DNA from: Kozakia baliensis
GTDB lineage: Bacteria; Pseudomonadota; Alphaproteobacteria; Acetobacterales; Acetobacteraceae
Length of the DNA stretch: 64,000 nucleotides
Direction: 5' to 3'
Assembly: GCF_001787335.1 (NCBI RefSeq)
Contig: NZ_CP014674.1
Location: forward strand, 1,000,501-1,064,500
In this document: piece by piece, positions 42,690-52,005 of the stretch
How positions within the stretch are numbered: position 1 is the first letter of the stretch
Layout of the letters: each line of letters begins with the position of its first letter
The notes under the pieces: model-generated
Told to the model about the DNA's origin: nothing
The model's database searches: none
The model's input: the letters and a program-made list of their open reading frames with translations, nothing else
Position numbers and translations under genes: made by a program

Positions 42690-43709
42690 ATGACTCAGAA
42701 AATTCCGGCAACGCTTATCCCTGGCGATGGTATCGGCCCTGAAATCAGCGAAGCGGTCGTTCGTATCCTTGGCGCGATCGAAGCTCCTTTCGAATGGGAT
42801 AGCCAAGCCGCAGGCATGGCCGGTATTGACGCGCATGGCGATCCGCTGCCGAAATCGTTGCTTGAAAGCATCCGCAAGACGGGACTGGCCCTCAAAGGAC
42901 CGTTGACGACCCCAGTCGGTGGCGGCTTCAGATCAGTAAACGTGACGCTGCGTAAGGAATTCGAGCTTTTCGCCAATTTGCGTCCTGCGCGCACGTTGAT
43001 TTCTGGCGGACGTTACGAGGATATCGATCTCGTTCTATTTCGCGAAAATCTCGAAGGCTATTATGCCGCCATGGAGCATTATCTCCCGGTGGAAAACGAC
43101 CCTAAAGCGGTCGCGATTTCGACGGGATATAATACCAGAGCCGAGTGTCGTCGCATTATTACTTATGCTTTCGAATATGCCGTAAAAAACAATCGCAAGA
43201 AGGTTACGATTGTCCATAAGGCAAATATTCTGAAGCTCCTGACGGGTCTGTTTCTTGAGGAAGGCCGTGAGGTTGCCAAGAAATACGAAGGTCGCGTGGA
43301 GATGAACGAGCGGATCGTCGATGCCTGCGCCATGCAGTTGGTCATGGACCCGTATCAGTTCGATGTCATCGTCACGACCAATTTGTTCGGCGATATTCTC
43401 TCCGATCAGATTGCAGGGCTTATTGGCGGCCTCGGCATGGCGCCTGGCGCGAATATCGGCGAGAAGGCGGCCATTTTCGAAGCCGTTCATGGTTCGGCGC
43501 CCGATATCGCCGGGAAAGGGTGGGCCAACCCTGTGGCATTGCTGATGGCTTCGGGCCTCATGTTGCAGCATATCGGCCGTAAGGACCTTGCCGACCGCCT
43601 ACAAACGGGGATCGATGGAGCGTTCGCTTCAGGTGTGCGCACGCGTGATCTTGGTGGTAGCGCGGGGACGAAAGAAATCACCGACGCCATCATCCATCAT
43701 TTAAGCTGA
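42690..43709 (+). CDS. icd: Isocitrate dehydrogenase (short, probably NAD-dependent)
   Basis: A 339-residue member of the beta-decarboxylating dehydrogenase family: TLIPGDGIGPEISEAVVRIL at the N-terminus, substrate site NVTLRKEFELFANLRPAR, RENLEGYYAAMEHY, metal aspartates in TTNLFGDILSDQIAGLIGG and the cofactor loop EAVHGSAPDIAGKGWANP. Its small size and this loop match NAD-type isocitrate dehydrogenases rather than the ~415-residue NADP enzyme of enteric bacteria or the large ~740-residue NADP type. 3-Isopropylmalate or homoisocitrate dehydrogenase are the alternatives, but the place between lpd and sdh decides for isocitrate. CGGAG lies eight bases before the ATG. Confidence 0.9.
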   Translation: MTQKIPATLIPGDGIGPEISEAVVRILGAIEAPFEWDSQAAGMAGIDAHGDPLPKSLLESIRKTGLALKGPLTTPVGGGFRSVNVTLRKEFELFANLRPARTLISGGRYEDIDLVLFRENLEGYYAAMEHYLPVENDPKAVAISTGYNTRAECRRIITYAFEYAVKNNRKKVTIVHKANILKLLTGLFLEEGREVAKKYEGRVEMNERIVDACAMQLVMDPYQFDVIVTTNLFGDILSDQIAGLIGGLGMAPGANIGEKAAIFEAVHGSAPDIAGKGWANPVALLMASGLMLQHIGRKDLADRLQTGIDGAFASGVRTRDLGGSAGTKEITDAIIHHLS

Positions 43710-43871
43710 TCGAATCGCGGTCTGGACAAAGACGATGAACGTGAAATATTCACAGCCTCGTGTATTTGACCTCTTGAAACGTGGGCGGCCCACTACAGAG
43801 GATATTTCACTTTCATTTGATTCCAGTCGGATTTTTACTAAAAAGCGGCCTGAACCGTGCGATTCGGGTGA

Positions 43872-43897
43872 TCACAAAAATTGTGATAGGGATCACA
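43872..43897. promoter_or_regulatory. CRP/FNR-type palindromes before the LysR gene
   Basis: TGTGA-TAGGGA-TCACA at 43882-43897 has exactly the spacing of a CRP-type site. It shares its left half with a second dyad, TCACA-AAAAT-TGTGA (43872-43886), and GTGATCAC (43868-43875) adds a third overlapping one. The cluster lies 69-95 bp before the chosen LysR start, in a 256-bp gap after icd. A CRP/FNR family protein, or the LysR protein itself acting on its own promoter, may bind here. Confidence 0.5.
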
Positions 43898-43965
43898 GTT
43901 GCGAGCATAGCCTCCCGCACGCCGAAAGAGAGGCTATAACAGCCCATCTTTCGAAGGTCGGGTTA

Positions 43966-44922
43966 ATGGATCTCCTAAGCGCTATGCTCAGTTTTATCCG
44001 AGTGGCCGAAACGGGCTCTTTCTCGGTGGCATCTCGTGAACTGCATGTTAGTCAGCCCACAATCTCTCGGCAAATTCTGCTTCTTGAGAAACATTATAGT
44101 GTTCGGCTTTTCAGCCGGACGACGAGATGCCTGGCGCTGACTGATGATGGGCGTATGCTGCTTGAGCAGGCTCGCAATGTCCATTCAATACTTGAAAACA
44201 CCCATTCTACGCTGAGTGGCAGGCAATCACATGTTTATGGGCATATTCGTGTCGGCACCCCGACGGCTTTTGGCCTTTATCTTACCCAGCAACTCGATGG
44301 TTTTTTAAATCAGCATCCTGATTTGTCCGTCGAACTTGTTGTGTCCGATACGTTTGGGGACATCGTGAAGGACGGTATCGATCTGGCGATCCGGGTTGGC
44401 ATGTGTCAATCCGGAACGACCATTACGCGGCATCTGGCGGATGTTGATCGGGTTTTGGTCGCATCGCCGGATTTTTTCGAAAATCATTCCTATCCTGCTC
44501 ATCCGAACGATCTCCTAAACCTTCCTTTGGTGGTTTACGGCTACGGCTTTCATGAAGCCGTTTGGGAATTCCAAAGGGGCAATCAACAAATCCGTCTCCC
44601 CATGCATAGTTCGTTCACGACGAACAACAGCGAGGTTGCGCATCGAGCGATTGTCGAAGGTATAGGAATAGGATTGATGCCTTTATTCTCGGTAAGACGG
44701 GAATTGCGTTTGGGGAATTTAGTCCATCTAATGCCTCAATGGACTGTGCCGAAACTGGATCTTCATGTCGTCTATCCAGGGCCGCAAAATTCATGTTTAA
44801 GACGTAAAACAGTCTTGGATTTTCTGCTGTCTCTCGCTCCTGATCTGGCGGAGACGATTGCGCCTATGAAGGCTAGGGCGCTGATCGGCACGGAATCTCT
44901 GAATTTTATGAGCCTCAACTAG
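43966..44922 (+). CDS. LysR family regulator within the TCA cluster
   Basis: A 318-residue regulator. The DNA-binding domain starts MDLLSAMLSFIRVAETG and has the helix-turn-helix FSVASRELHVSQPTISRQI; the effector domain includes IRVGTPTAFGLYLTQQL, DLAIRVGMCQSGTT and VAHRAIVEGIGIGLMPLF. I chose the ATG at 43966 (AAGG eight bases upstream); the frame is open back to 43735, but that part contains operator-like repeats and is not LysR-like. Placed between icd and sdhC in the same direction, it is a strong candidate to control this cluster, by inference from position only. Confidence 0.9.
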   Translation: MDLLSAMLSFIRVAETGSFSVASRELHVSQPTISRQILLLEKHYSVRLFSRTTRCLALTDDGRMLLEQARNVHSILENTHSTLSGRQSHVYGHIRVGTPTAFGLYLTQQLDGFLNQHPDLSVELVVSDTFGDIVKDGIDLAIRVGMCQSGTTITRHLADVDRVLVASPDFFENHSYPAHPNDLLNLPLVVYGYGFHEAVWEFQRGNQQIRLPMHSSFTTNNSEVAHRAIVEGIGIGLMPLFSVRRELRLGNLVHLMPQWTVPKLDLHVVYPGPQNSCLRRKTVLDFLLSLAPDLAETIAPMKARALIGTESLNFMSLN

Positions 44923-45075
44923 AAATCGCAGTAACTATGATAAAATGAACAATTTTATTTGCTTAATATAACAGCTAATACATTTAAAAAATAATGATGC
45001 CTGTTTTATTAATGTAAGTGTAAAGCCTATTCATTTTCTGATGGTTACCGGAAGTAATCGCATAGGAAGGCGACG

Positions 45076-45537
45076 ATGAGCTTAGACGAGCGCGAAGCGC
45101 TGTATGATGGTGTCAATACTGACGGGAAATTCCTAAGGCGTCCCATGTCTCCGCATGTGGAAATCTACCGATTTCGCCTGTCGATGGCTTTGTCGATTCT
45201 GAACCGTATAAGCAGTGTGGCATCGGCGGCTGGTTTTGGCTTGGCGATCACATGGCTGGGCGCGCTCGCCGCAGGGCCAAAAGAATATAAACGCGCGCAA
45301 CGTGTCCTAAATAATCCAGTCGGCCAATTGGTGATGGTGGGTTGGTCCGTTGCGACGATTTATCATTTCGTCGCCGGAATTAGGCATCTGATCTGGGACG
45401 AAGGCAAGCGTTTCGAAAAGAAACAGATCGATGAAGATGGTCGTGTGTCCGTCGCCGTAACAAGCGGGCTGTCCGTTCTTCTGATTGGTGCTGTATGGGC
45501 TTTGTCGCGTTGCCGTAAAACCCGGGAGCAAGGATAA
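45076..45537 (+). CDS. sdhC: Succinate dehydrogenase cytochrome b556 subunit
   Basis: A 153-residue membrane protein. The family start RPMSPHVEIYRFRLSMALSI contains the serine and arginine of the quinone site, and IYHFVAGIRHLIWD holds the heme-ligand histidine and the membrane helix end. Three helices can be drawn. It anchors SdhAB and passes electrons to ubiquinone. The N-terminus is about 20 residues longer than in many relatives. GGAAGG precedes the ATG. First gene of sdhCDAB. Confidence 0.93.
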   Translation: MSLDEREALYDGVNTDGKFLRRPMSPHVEIYRFRLSMALSILNRISSVASAAGFGLAITWLGALAAGPKEYKRAQRVLNNPVGQLVMVGWSVATIYHFVAGIRHLIWDEGKRFEKKQIDEDGRVSVAVTSGLSVLLIGAVWALSRCRKTREQG

Positions 45538-45542
45538 TCGTC

Positions 45543-45938
45543 ATGAAAAATCATGTGACCGATATGCGGTCGCCATTGGCGCGCGCAAAAGGGGCGGGGG
45601 GCCTTCATGACGGGGTGGAGCATTGGAAAGCTGAGCGTATCGGCGCCGTATTGCTGGGACCGTTATCGTTATGGGCCGTTGCGCAAATTCTTAGGCTGGC
45701 TGGGCGAGACCGCGAGGCTATTCTCGCCTGGGCCGGAAAGCCTCATAACGCGGCACCGCTGGCTGGGCTGATTTTTCTGACCGCACGGCATATGCAGCTT
45801 GGCCTAGAGGTTGTGGCGACGGACTATTCACGCGGTTGGCGGCGTACGGCGATTAAATTGGCCATTCGTTTCTTCTGCTTGTTGGTGTGCGCTTATGGCG
45901 GCGTATCGATCGTTAAAATTCTCCAGAAACGTTCGTAA
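45543..45938 (+). CDS. sdhD: Succinate dehydrogenase hydrophobic anchor subunit
   Basis: A 131-residue membrane protein beginning 5 bp after sdhC. It has the alphaproteobacterial SdhD start MRSPLARAKGAGGLHDGVEHWKAER (quoted in two parts: MRSPLARAKG and VEHWKAER), a first helix AVLLGPLSLWAVAQIL, and the histidine-bearing LTARHMQLGLEVVATDY. With SdhC it forms the membrane anchor of complex II. Confidence 0.9.
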   Translation: MKNHVTDMRSPLARAKGAGGLHDGVEHWKAERIGAVLLGPLSLWAVAQILRLAGRDREAILAWAGKPHNAAPLAGLIFLTARHMQLGLEVVATDYSRGWRRTAIKLAIRFFCLLVCAYGGVSIVKILQKRS

Positions 45939-46013
45939 CGGTTACGAGCCTCACGATTAAGACGGTTGCGCTACTGTTCTGCATAGCGTCAAAAAACTAG
46001 GAAAAATGTCGTC

Positions 46014-47822
46014 ATGACGGATACTGAAACAACCTTAGGAAAGTATCGCATCGTCGATCATGCTTATGACGTGGTCGTGGTGGGTGCGGGCGGTTCTGGG
46101 CTTCGTGCAACATTGGGCATGGGCGCCGTCGGGCTCAAGACAGCCTGTATCACGAAGGTTTTTCCGACGCGCAGCCACACTGTTGCGGCACAAGGCGGTA
46201 TCGGTGCCTCTCTTGGCAATATGGCCGAGGATAATTGGCGCTGGCATATGTATGACACCGTCAAAGGTTCGGACTGGCTCGGCGATCAGGACGCCATCGA
46301 GTTCATGTGCAGGGAAGCCGAAAGCGCGGTGAAGGAGTTGGAACATTTCGGCGTTCCTTTCTCGCGCACGGAAGATGGAAAAATCTATCAGCGCCCGTTC
46401 GGTGGTCACATGAGCAATTACGGCAAGGAGCCGGTGCCACGGGCCTGCGCCGCCGCAGACCGAACCGGGCATGCCATCCTTCATACGCTTTATCAGCAGT
46501 GCTTGAAGCATCGCTGCGAATTCTTCATCGAATATTATGCGCTCGACCTCATCATGGATGAGAAAGGGCAGTGTCGCGGTGTGGTTGCATGGTGTCTCGA
46601 CGATGGCACCATTCATCGTTTCAGCGCCAAAATGGTCGTGCTGGCGACGGGTGGTTACGGTCGTGCTTTCCAAAGCTGCACATCGGCCCACTCCTGCACT
46701 GGCGATGGCGGCGGCCTTGCCATGCGTGCCGGCGTGCCGACGCAAGATATGGAATTCGTTCAGTTTCATCCAACAGGCATTTATCCGGCCGGATGCTTGC
46801 TGACGGAAGGGTGTCGCGGCGAGGGCGGTTATCTGACGAACTCCGAGGGTGAGCGCTTCATGGAGCGTTACGCGCCGACCGCGAAGGATCTGGCGTCGCG
46901 CGACGTGGTGTCACGCGCGATGACCATCGAGATCAATGAAGGACGTGGATGTGGTCCGAAGAAGGATCAGATCATGATGCATCTGGAGCATCTCGGTCCT
47001 GAACTTCTGCATGAGCGCCTCCCCGGCATTTCAGAAACCGCGCGCATCTTCGCGGGTGTGGATGTCACGAAGGAAGCAGCCCCTGTGCTGCCGACCGTTC
47101 ATTACAATATGGGCGGCGTGCCGACGAATATTCATGGCGAGGTCGTGCGTCCAACAGAAGACGATCCTGATAAGATCGTTCCAGGCTTGATGGCGGTGGG
47201 TGAGGCGGCGTGCGTTTCTGTTCATGGCGCCAACCGCCTTGGAACGAACTCGCTGCTGGATCTGATCGTGTTCGGCCGTGCCGCCGCGCGCCGTGCCGCC
47301 GAGATTGTGGACCCCAATACGCCGGTCCCGCCTTTGCCTGAAAATGCAGGCGTGAAAACGATCGAGAGTTTCGATCGCCTTCGTCATGCAAGCGGCAAGT
47401 TTACGGTGGCGGAGTTGCGCGAACGCCTTCAGCGCATCATGCAGGCCCATGCCGCCGTCTTCCGCAACACGAAGTCGCTCCAGGAAGGATGCGAGAAGAT
47501 ACGCGAACTGTGGAAAGACGTTCAGCATGTCAGTTTGCGAGACCGTTCGCTGATCTGGAATAGCGATCTGATGGAAGCGCTGGAGTTTGAAAACCTGCTC
47601 GCCAACGCGACGGCGACTATTGAGAGCGCCAATGCGCGGCAGGAATCACGCGGTGCGCACGCGCATGACGACTACCCTGAGCGTGACGATCAACATTGGA
47701 TGAAGCACACGGTTTCGTATCTTGATGCGGAAGGAAATATCAGCCTGCAATATCGTCCCGTCCATCTGTATACTTTGACGAACGAAGTCGAAGTTTTCCC
47801 GCCTAAAAAGCGTATCTACTGA
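46014..47822 (+). CDS. sdhA: Succinate dehydrogenase flavoprotein subunit
   Basis: A 602-residue protein of standard length. FAD-binding [18 protein letters not shown] (residues 19-36), the covalent flavin histidine in [17 protein letters not shown], and the substrate-binding and catalytic regions [20 protein letters not shown] and [19 protein letters not shown]. It oxidises succinate to fumarate. Presence of a complete sdh operon separates this organism from acetic acid bacteria such as Gluconobacter, which lack it. Confidence 0.97.
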   Translation: MTDTETTLGKYRIVDHAYDVVVVGAGGSGLRATLGMGAVGLKTACITKVFPTRSHTVAAQGGIGASLGNMAEDNWRWHMYDTVKGSDWLGDQDAIEFMCREAESAVKELEHFGVPFSRTEDGKIYQRPFGGHMSNYGKEPVPRACAAADRTGHAILHTLYQQCLKHRCEFFIEYYALDLIMDEKGQCRGVVAWCLDDGTIHRFSAKMVVLATGGYGRAFQSCTSAHSCTGDGGGLAMRAGVPTQDMEFVQFHPTGIYPAGCLLTEGCRGEGGYLTNSEGERFMERYAPTAKDLASRDVVSRAMTIEINEGRGCGPKKDQIMMHLEHLGPELLHERLPGISETARIFAGVDVTKEAAPVLPTVHYNMGGVPTNIHGEVVRPTEDDPDKIVPGLMAVGEAACVSVHGANRLGTNSLLDLIVFGRAAARRAAEIVDPNTPVPPLPENAGVKTIESFDRLRHASGKFTVAELRERLQRIMQAHAAVFRNTKSLQEGCEKIRELWKDVQHVSLRDRSLIWNSDLMEALEFENLLANATATIESANARQESRGAHAHDDYPERDDQHWMKHTVSYLDAEGNISLQYRPVHLYTLTNEVEVFPPKKRIY

Positions 47823-47900
47823 CCTCACCACGGACGATCGAAACAGAGTCATCAAATACAAACCGACGGGCCATTCATCCCGTCAGTGGAGGACGTCACC

Positions 47901-48680
47901 ATGGTTGAAATTCGCCTGCCCGCCAATAGCAGAACCCGCGAAGGAAAAACCTATCCCGCGCCACAAAACGCGGTGAATACACGCGAGTTCAAGGTCTATC
48001 GTTGGTCGCCTGACGACGAGGAAAATCCTACGATCGATACCTATGTGCTCGACCTGGACAAGGTCGGCCCCATGGTTCTGGATGCGCTGCTTTACATCAA
48101 AGATCATGTGGACGAGACGCTGACCTTCCGCAGATCATGCCGTGAAGGTATTTGCGGTTCATGCGCTATGAATATCGATGGCGAGAACACGTTGGCGTGT
48201 CTCAAGCCGATTGACAGCATCAAGGATGAGGTGAAGATCAGCCCCCTACCGCATATGCCAGTGGTGAAGGATCTGGTTTCGAACCTGAACGGCGCTTACG
48301 CTCAACTCAACGCCATTCAGCCCTGGTTGAAGTCGGATACGCCGCCGCCGCCCGATGAAGAGCGCCGCCAGAGCATTGAAGAACGTGAAAAGCTCGATGG
48401 CATGTGGGAGTGCATTCTGTGCTTCTGCTGCACGACCTCTTGTCCGTCCTATTGGTGGAATGGCGATAAATATCTTGGCCCGGCGACGCTTCTTGCCGCA
48501 AATCGCTGGATCGTCGATAGCCGTGACGATCATACCGCGGAACGCTTGGATGCGTTGCAGGACCCGATGAGCCTTTACGCTTGTCGTACGATCATGAACT
48601 GCACGCAGACATGTCCGAAAGGCCTCAATCCTGCCAAGGCGATTGCCAACATCAAGAAAATGCAGATTGACCGAGGATAA
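47901..48680 (+). CDS. sdhB: Succinate dehydrogenase iron-sulfur subunit
   Basis: A 259-residue protein with three clusters: [2Fe-2S] in [16 protein letters not shown] and a following cysteine in NTLAC, [4Fe-4S] starting [16 protein letters not shown], and [3Fe-4S] in [17 protein letters not shown]. It carries electrons from SdhA to the membrane subunits. The ATG giving MVEIRLP has GGAGG eight bases upstream; a GTG five codons earlier is less likely. Confidence 0.96.
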   Translation: MVEIRLPANSRTREGKTYPAPQNAVNTREFKVYRWSPDDEENPTIDTYVLDLDKVGPMVLDALLYIKDHVDETLTFRRSCREGICGSCAMNIDGENTLACLKPIDSIKDEVKISPLPHMPVVKDLVSNLNGAYAQLNAIQPWLKSDTPPPPDEERRQSIEEREKLDGMWECILCFCCTTSCPSYWWNGDKYLGPATLLAANRWIVDSRDDHTAERLDALQDPMSLYACRTIMNCTQTCPKGLNPAKAIANIKKMQIDRG

Positions 48681-48721
48681 AAGTGGGAAAGGCGCTCTTT
48701 ACTAAAGGCGTCGTAGGTCGG

Positions 48722-48775
48722 AATAGGGTGATAAAATAATGATTGCGAATGCGACGTCTGATTTATCACCCTATT
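48722..48775 (+). promoter_or_regulatory. Perfect 14-bp inverted repeat before the malic enzyme gene
   Basis: AATAGGGTGATAAA (48722-48735) and TTTATCACCCTATT (48762-48775) are exact inverted copies with a 26-base spacer, ending 5 bases before the AGAGG ribosome site of the malic enzyme. As RNA this would be a stable hairpin next to the ribosome site. As DNA it would be two operator half-sites about 2.5 helical turns apart from start to spacer end. It could end sdh transcription, control malic-enzyme translation, or bind a regulator. Confidence 0.6.
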
Positions 48776-48794
48776 TTCAAAGAGGATGACCCAC

Positions 48795-50444
48795 ATGGAA
48801 GAACGCATTGTTTTGCAGCAAGGAAAAGCCTTGTTGGCAGATCCGCGCCTGAATAAGGGGCTGGCGTTCTCTGCCGCCGAACGGGATGCTTTCGGTCTGC
48901 ATGGGCTTTTGCCTCAGAATATCGACACGCTTGATCGGCAGGTCGATGTCGCGATGAAATTCTTGGATAGTTTAGCGACGCCTTTTGCCCAACACGTGCG
49001 CCTTCGTGCGATCCAAGATAGCAACGAGACCCTATTCTACGCCATTCTCGAGCGGGATCTCGAAAAATATCTTCCGGTTATCTATACGCCTACGATCGGC
49101 GAGGCTTGCCGCAAATTCTCTGAAATCTGGCTCATGCCGCGCGGGCTGTTTCTGTCATGGCCTGAGCGCGACCGCATGGACGAGATACTGGCGGATCCAG
49201 CGCTGCACGATGTTCGCGTTATCGTCGTCACCGATGGCGAGCGGGTTCTGGGCCTTGGAGACCAAGGCGTGGGCGGCATGGGAATTCCGATCGGCAAGCT
49301 GTCTCTTTATACAGCGTGTGCCGGTATTGCGCCGCATCAAACGCTGCCTATCATGCTTGATGTTGGGACGAACAATGAAGAATTGCTCGCCAGTTCGGAT
49401 TATATCGGCTGGAAGCATCAGCGCGTGCAACCCGCGGAATATGACGCGTTCATCGAGCAATTTGTTCGCGCCGTTCACAAGCGCTGGCCTCAAATTTTGC
49501 TGCATTGGGAAGATTTCGCCGCCAAGAATGCCGCGCCTATTCTTGAGCGCTATCGCCAGCAGCTTTGTGTTTATAACGACGATATCCAAGGGACGGCGGC
49601 CGTTACCGTTGGGACAATTCTCGCCGCCAATTTTGCGAGCAATGCACGACTGAGCGACCATACGTTCGTCCTACTGGGCGGCGGTTCGGCGGGTGTCGGT
49701 ATTGCGAACCTTCTTTTGCTTATGATGAAGGCTGAGGGCACGCCGGAAGAAGAGGCGCTCTCACGTTTTTACATCGTCGAGAAAGAAGGACTTCTCACCA
49801 CACGCTCGCCATCGCTCGATGCTGGGCAACGTCGTTTTGCGCGCGCGGATTGGAAAGGCGGTGTCGGCGATCTGGCGGAAGTGGTCCATGCCGTGCATCC
49901 GACCGTATTGATTGGGGCCTGCGGTGTCGGTGGCATGTTCACCGAAGATATCGTGCGAGATATGGCTGCGCATTGTAAACGCCCTATTATCCTGCCGCTT
50001 TCCAACCCAACCTCCCATGCGGAAGCCATGCCGCGTGATCTGTTTGCCTGGACGGATGGCCGCGTGCTGGTGAGCACGGGAAGTCCGTTCCCGCCGATCA
50101 AGCATCAAGGCCATTTGCGGCGGGTGGATATCACGAACAATGCCTATATTTTTCCAGGTGTTGGTTTGGGCGTGCTTGCGTGCGGAGCCAAGCATGTCAC
50201 GGATGGGATGATCATGGCGGCGGCGAGAGGGCTGGCCGCGATTTCCCCGGCGCGCACGAATCCCGAAGGTAACCTGCTGCCACCGCTCGCGGAAATGCAC
50301 GAGGCTGCGATTGTGGTTGCCGAGGCGACGGCACGACAGGCGCGGGATGAAGGTGTTTGTGAGGCATTCGAGGATGACGAATTGCGTCAACGCATCGATC
50401 GCTTCGTCTGGTCGCCGGAATATCAAGCTTACAAGAAAGGGTAA
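48795..50444 (+). CDS. maeA: NAD-type malic enzyme
   Basis: A 549-residue enzyme of the large malic enzyme family: PVIYTPTIGEACRKFS, ILGLGDQG-like VLGLGDQGVGGMGIPIGK, VYNDDIQGTAAVTVG with metal ligands, and the dinucleotide site LLGGGSAGVGIANLLL. It decarboxylates malate to pyruvate. The MaeA-type length and sequence suggest NAD preference. I chose the ATG giving MEERIVLQ because AGAGG is correctly spaced for it; the ATG at 48786 sits directly on that site. It gives the cluster an outlet from malate to pyruvate, useful for growth on acetate, ethanol or lactate. Confidence 0.94.
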   Translation: MEERIVLQQGKALLADPRLNKGLAFSAAERDAFGLHGLLPQNIDTLDRQVDVAMKFLDSLATPFAQHVRLRAIQDSNETLFYAILERDLEKYLPVIYTPTIGEACRKFSEIWLMPRGLFLSWPERDRMDEILADPALHDVRVIVVTDGERVLGLGDQGVGGMGIPIGKLSLYTACAGIAPHQTLPIMLDVGTNNEELLASSDYIGWKHQRVQPAEYDAFIEQFVRAVHKRWPQILLHWEDFAAKNAAPILERYRQQLCVYNDDIQGTAAVTVGTILAANFASNARLSDHTFVLLGGGSAGVGIANLLLLMMKAEGTPEEEALSRFYIVEKEGLLTTRSPSLDAGQRRFARADWKGGVGDLAEVVHAVHPTVLIGACGVGGMFTEDIVRDMAAHCKRPIILPLSNPTSHAEAMPRDLFAWTDGRVLVSTGSPFPPIKHQGHLRRVDITNNAYIFPGVGLGVLACGAKHVTDGMIMAAARGLAAISPARTNPEGNLLPPLAEMHEAAIVVAEATARQARDEGVCEAFEDDELRQRIDRFVWSPEYQAYKKG

Positions 50445-50474
50445 GGGGCGCTTCCCCCCGAAGGATAAAGAGAC

Positions 50475-51878
50475 ATGACGGAAATGCGTATTGAAACCGA
50501 CGGAATGGGTGAGATCGAAGTTCCGGCTGATAAATTGTGGGGAGCGCAGACGCAGCGTTCGCTGCATTACTTCAGCATTGGTAAGGAACTCATGCCACGT
50601 GAAATGATCGAGTCCATGACGATCATCAAACGTGCGTCCGCCGAGGCCAATTTTCAAAGCGGACGCCTTGGGGAAACGCAGCATAAGCTGATCTTGCAGG
50701 CTGCGGATGAGATTCTCAAAGGCGAACATGCGGACATGTTCCCTCTTCATGTCTGGATGACTGGTTCCGGTACGCAGTTCAATATGAACGTCAATGAAGT
50801 GATCGCCAATCGCTCGTCGCAACTCGCGGGCGAAAAGCTCGGCAGCAAAAAGCCGGTGCACCCGAACGATCATGTCAATATGTCTCAATCCTCGAACGAT
50901 GCCTTCCCAACGGGCATGTATATCGCCGCAGCGCTCGGCGTGGAGCGTCATGCGCTTCCTGCGCTGCGTCGTCTCGCCAAGGCGCTTGCTGACAAGGCGG
51001 AGGAATGGAAGGACATCGTCAAAATCGGTCGCACCCATATGCAGGATGCCACACCGATGACGTTAGGCCAGGAATTCCACGGTTACGCTGGCCTTATCCA
51101 TGAAAACATTTCGCGCCTCGAAGCGGCGCGCGATGGCCTTTATTCGTTGGCGCTGGGCGGTACGGCGATCGGCACCGGCATTAATACGGACGAACATTTC
51201 GCTAAACGCGCGGCGGGCGAGATCGCACGTCTGACAGGGCTGCCGTTTATAAGTGGTGAGAATAAATTTGCCCTTCAGGGCAGTCATGACGCGCTCGTTC
51301 ATCTTTCAGGAACGTTGCGGACCATTGCCAATGCCCTTTATAAAATCGCCAATGACATTCGGCTTTTAGGGTGCGGTCCGCGTGCCGGATTTGCCGAACT
51401 GCATCTCCCTGAGAACGAGCCGGGTTCTTCCATCATGCCGGGGAAGGTCAACCCGACCCAGGCAGAAGCGCTTTCGATGCTCGCCATCCAAATTATGGCT
51501 AATGACGTGGCTGTTGGTTTCGGTGGTGCAAGTGGCCTGCTGGAAATGAATGTCTACAAGCCGCTGATGATCCATAACATCATGCAAAGCATTACGCTGA
51601 TCCACGATGGCTCCGACAATTTCCGCAAATTCATGCTTGAAGGCGCGAAGCCGAACCTCAAACGGATCGAGCGTTACGTCAATGAGTCCGTCATGCTTGT
51701 GACGGCTCTTGCGCCGAAAATCGGTTACGATCTCGCTTCGAAAGTGGCGCATTACGCCATGGATCATGATACGACACTGCGTGATGCAGCCCTAGAACTG
51801 AATGCAGTTTCAGCCGAGGATTTCGATAAATTCGTGGACCCGCGCACTATGATCGGCCCGAACATCAAAGCCAAATAA
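50475..51878 (+). CDS. fumC: Fumarate hydratase class II
   Basis: A 467-residue enzyme with the fumarase/aspartase signature [15 protein letters not shown] near residue 317, [17 protein letters not shown], and the catalytic histidine region [18 protein letters not shown]. It converts fumarate and malate and is the oxygen-stable, iron-free type. GAAGGA precedes the ATG. It begins 30 bp after maeA on the same strand and closes the TCA cluster. Confidence 0.96.
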   Translation: MTEMRIETDGMGEIEVPADKLWGAQTQRSLHYFSIGKELMPREMIESMTIIKRASAEANFQSGRLGETQHKLILQAADEILKGEHADMFPLHVWMTGSGTQFNMNVNEVIANRSSQLAGEKLGSKKPVHPNDHVNMSQSSNDAFPTGMYIAAALGVERHALPALRRLAKALADKAEEWKDIVKIGRTHMQDATPMTLGQEFHGYAGLIHENISRLEAARDGLYSLALGGTAIGTGINTDEHFAKRAAGEIARLTGLPFISGENKFALQGSHDALVHLSGTLRTIANALYKIANDIRLLGCGPRAGFAELHLPENEPGSSIMPGKVNPTQAEALSMLAIQIMANDVAVGFGGASGLLEMNVYKPLMIHNIMQSITLIHDGSDNFRKFMLEGAKPNLKRIERYVNESVMLVTALAPKIGYDLASKVAHYAMDHDTTLRDAALELNAVSAEDFDKFVDPRTMIGPNIKAK

Positions 51879-51947
51879 TCTCTCGACAGCCTGACCGTTC
51901 AGTAGTGTCATTTTCGATCGTTCCGGAGCAAGCCCGGTAGGAGCCAC

Positions 51948-51976
51948 GGGAAGCGCAAGCGTTATATGCGCTTCCC
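51948..51976 (+). terminator. Hairpin after fumC
   Basis: GGGAAGCGC and GCGCTTCCC form a perfect 9-bp stem with an 11-base loop 69 bp past the fumC stop and 29 bp before zapE. No T run follows, so the function is uncertain. Confidence 0.4.
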
Positions 51977-52005
51977 CGGCTTAGTGTGAGAAGAAGAGAA
52001 ATTCC

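Noticed and set aside
43735-43965. Upstream extension of the LysR frame in the TCA cluster
   Set aside because: The extra 77 residues do not resemble LysR proteins and the DNA holds CRP-like dyads; the ATG at 43966 has a proper ribosome site.
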